Assembly: GCA_039621445.1 (NCBI GenBank)
Contig: CP154955.1
Location: 10,590,241-10,654,240, forward strand
DNA: 64,000 nt
Direction of reading: 5' to 3'
From: Euglena gracilis
Lineage: Eukaryota > Euglenida > Euglenophyceae > Euglenales
The notes under the pieces are model-generated. The model was given only the letters and a program-made list of their open reading frames with translations. It ran no database searches and was not told where the DNA came from. Each line of letters opens with the position of its first letter. Positions within the stretch are counted from its first letter, which is position 1. Both the position numbers and the translations under genes were made by a program. Below are positions 62,480-64,000 of this stretch, piece by piece.

Positions 62480-62994
62480 AGAAGGTATTTACAGAAATGT
62501 CAATGTTGTTTCGTTTGTTCCATAGCTTCCAGTCTTGTTGGATGTAACCAACAAAACTAGTTGCAGGTTCCCAAGTGTCCTCTTCGGGACCATATCCCTT
62601 CCATCGTACTTTCCAGTAATGTACACCTCTGTCTACTTTGTGGTCGAGGATTTTGTCAACGACAAAATCATCTGTTTCAGGCAGTTTTGACCGTGGTTTG
62701 AAGTAGACGCAGGGTATTGCTTTACCGTTTGGTGGAGTCAGGTATGGTTTGAAGTCATCCATGTGTACATCCTCGACACCGTTGGGTAAAGCGACTTTAT
62801 AGCGCCCACTGTACCCAACCGATCGAGGATCTCACATGGCCCGATCCAGAGGGGGTCCAACTTCGTGGATTGCATGCGGGTTCTAGTGTTCCGAACCCAC
62901 ACGCGGTCACCTGGGTTGTATATCGGTGATTTGTACTGTTGTAAAAATTGTCTTTGTTTTTGTAAGTGTATAGCGACTACGCGCTTTTGCACAT
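62478..62994 (-). CDS. Integrase GPY/F-like linker and C-terminal chromodomain
   Basis: After a frame change near 62995 the sequence reads [31 protein letters not shown] (the integrase C-terminal GPY/F-like module). After a second one-base shift near 62806 it reads [20 protein letters not shown]. The last 60 residues are a chromodomain: [28 protein letters not shown], with the aromatic and acidic residues expected of a histone-tail reader. This defines a chromovirus; the domain is thought to steer insertion to modified chromatin. Stop TAA is at about 62478. Confidence 0.88.
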
Positions 62995-64000
62995 CCGTCC
63001 GTGCGCAATGATTCTACTTCAGAGAACCATGTTTCGCAACTCACACTAGAACGAGCAGGTCGTTCTGAAGGAATGTCGCCAATGGCTGGGGGGTCTCGTC
63101 CGAAGATGATCTTGTACGGTGAGTACTGTAGTGTCAACCCCGGTAAAGTGTTAATATAAAATAAACACCAGGGTAAGACTTGTAGCCAGGCATTGTGCGA
63201 TTCGGCCAGTGAAAGTCGTAGCATGTTGACTACAGCTTTCACTGCCGCTTCAGCGCGACCATTGCCTTTTGGACGATAAATGATAGAAAAATGCTGCTCA
63301 ATTCCGAGTAAACCGCAAAGAGTTGTAAAAAATCGGGAAGAAATCAAATGGTCTTGATCACTCACGATTTCATTCGGTAAACCCATGAGGCAAATGCATC
63401 TTTCTAAAAACATTTGTGCCAAAACTTGAGCTGTCAACCTTGCTTTCTGGCATGGAATGGCTACAATGTACCCACTCAGCCGACAGACGACAACAAGAAT
63501 GTAATCGTAAATTTTGTCATCTGTTCCTTTGCAAGGTTCGAGTTCCAGAAAATCCATGCAGAGGGATGTAAAAATGTCATTTGGTACAGGGAAGACATCC
63601 ATCGTACCAGGGGGGGTACCTCTGCGCGGTTTTACAGCTTGACAAATTTGGCACCGTTGCGAAATTTGTAAACAGCGCGTGTACAAATCTTTTTCGGTCA
63701 GGGTTGTACAGTACCTGCGACCCACCAAAGAAAGAAGTTTGGGGGCCCCAGGGTGACCTTGGTTGTGATAACATAAAAGTACGTCATCAACCAAGTCACA
63801 GGGTATGCAGTACTTGTAACCGGTATCATTCTGAAAAATCAAACGTAAAGGCGATAAGGTATAATTCTCAACCAATTCACCATTACGCAATCTTTGTACG
63901 ACGTCATTGTAAAAAGCATCCTTGGAATAATCCCATTCTCGAAAAAAGAGAGGGGATGGAGATTCTGATCGCGTGACCCGGCGGGGGCCCGGCATTCTGC
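62995..64000 (-). CDS. Ty3/gypsy integrase, 3' part of pol (runs off the window)
   Basis: The minus-strand frame enters from beyond 64000. Counting from the first Met at 63995, an HHCC zinc-binding motif uses H77, H81, C115 and C118, and the catalytic triad is D148 (LCMDFLELEP), D213 (VSDQDH) and E249 (RPKGNGRAEA), with 35 residues between the last D and E as in retroviral-type integrases. The usual Ty3/gypsy downstream pattern (INTLPG, YSPYKIIFGRDP) follows. The enzyme inserts the element's cDNA into chromosomes. Reverse transcriptase and RNase H should lie beyond the window. The frame shifts by one base at about 62995. Confidence 0.9.

Overview
The window is nuclear DNA of a eukaryote, most likely a microalga or other protist with a large, repeat-rich genome. 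The evidence is short GC-rich exons (about 35-190 bases) with GT or GC donors and AG acceptors separated by long introns, kilobase-scale TG/AC arrays, chromodomain-type Ty3/gypsy and reverse-transcriptase sequences, and swarms of small inverted-repeat elements. I saw no bacterial operon, Shine-Dalgarno series, rRNA, tRNA or CRISPR array. I cannot place the lineage more precisely.

The main structure is a giant inverted repeat. Bases 1-20013 return as their reverse complement at 31792-51501 (the left arm is cut by the window edge), with an 11.8 kb spacer between them. Inside the spacer a second, direct duplication is present: 21466-24458 recurs at 28051-31791, and copy B abuts the right arm exactly. 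The arms are alignable end to end but differ by substitutions, homopolymer lengths, microsatellite sizes and whole insertions. One 497-bp small transposon is present in the left arm with its empty site in the right arm.

The only host gene I can identify with confidence is split over this structure. It encodes a CinA-like domain fused to a nucleotidylyltransferase domain, the architecture of plant 'nucleotidylyl transferase superfamily' proteins. Exons 1-5 lie in the left arm (+ strand), exons 6-9 in direct-repeat copy A, and the single terminal exon 10 at 25847-26004. A second set has exons 6-9 on the + strand (copy B) and exons 5-1 on the minus strand (right arm), with no exon 10. Exon 5 is frameshifted in the left arm but open in the right, while exon 8 is intact in copy A but has lost 8 bases in copy B. 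As assembled, no intact collinear copy exists.

Between exon 10 and copy B (26.5-28.05 kb) lies the 5' part of a retrotransposon with a reverse-transcriptase fragment cut off at the copy B boundary. From 51.5 to 56.2 kb is mostly non-coding sequence with relics of the small elements and one exon of a response-regulator receiver domain (minus strand). From 56.2 kb to the end, all on the minus strand, are the integrase and chromodomain end of a Ty3/gypsy chromovirus, followed downstream in the same sense by an approximately 5.9 kb reading frame for a very large protein I do not recognise. It is broken by three frame changes and two in-frame stops. Splice boundaries and organism assignment are inferences from reading the sequence; no alignment or database search was run.
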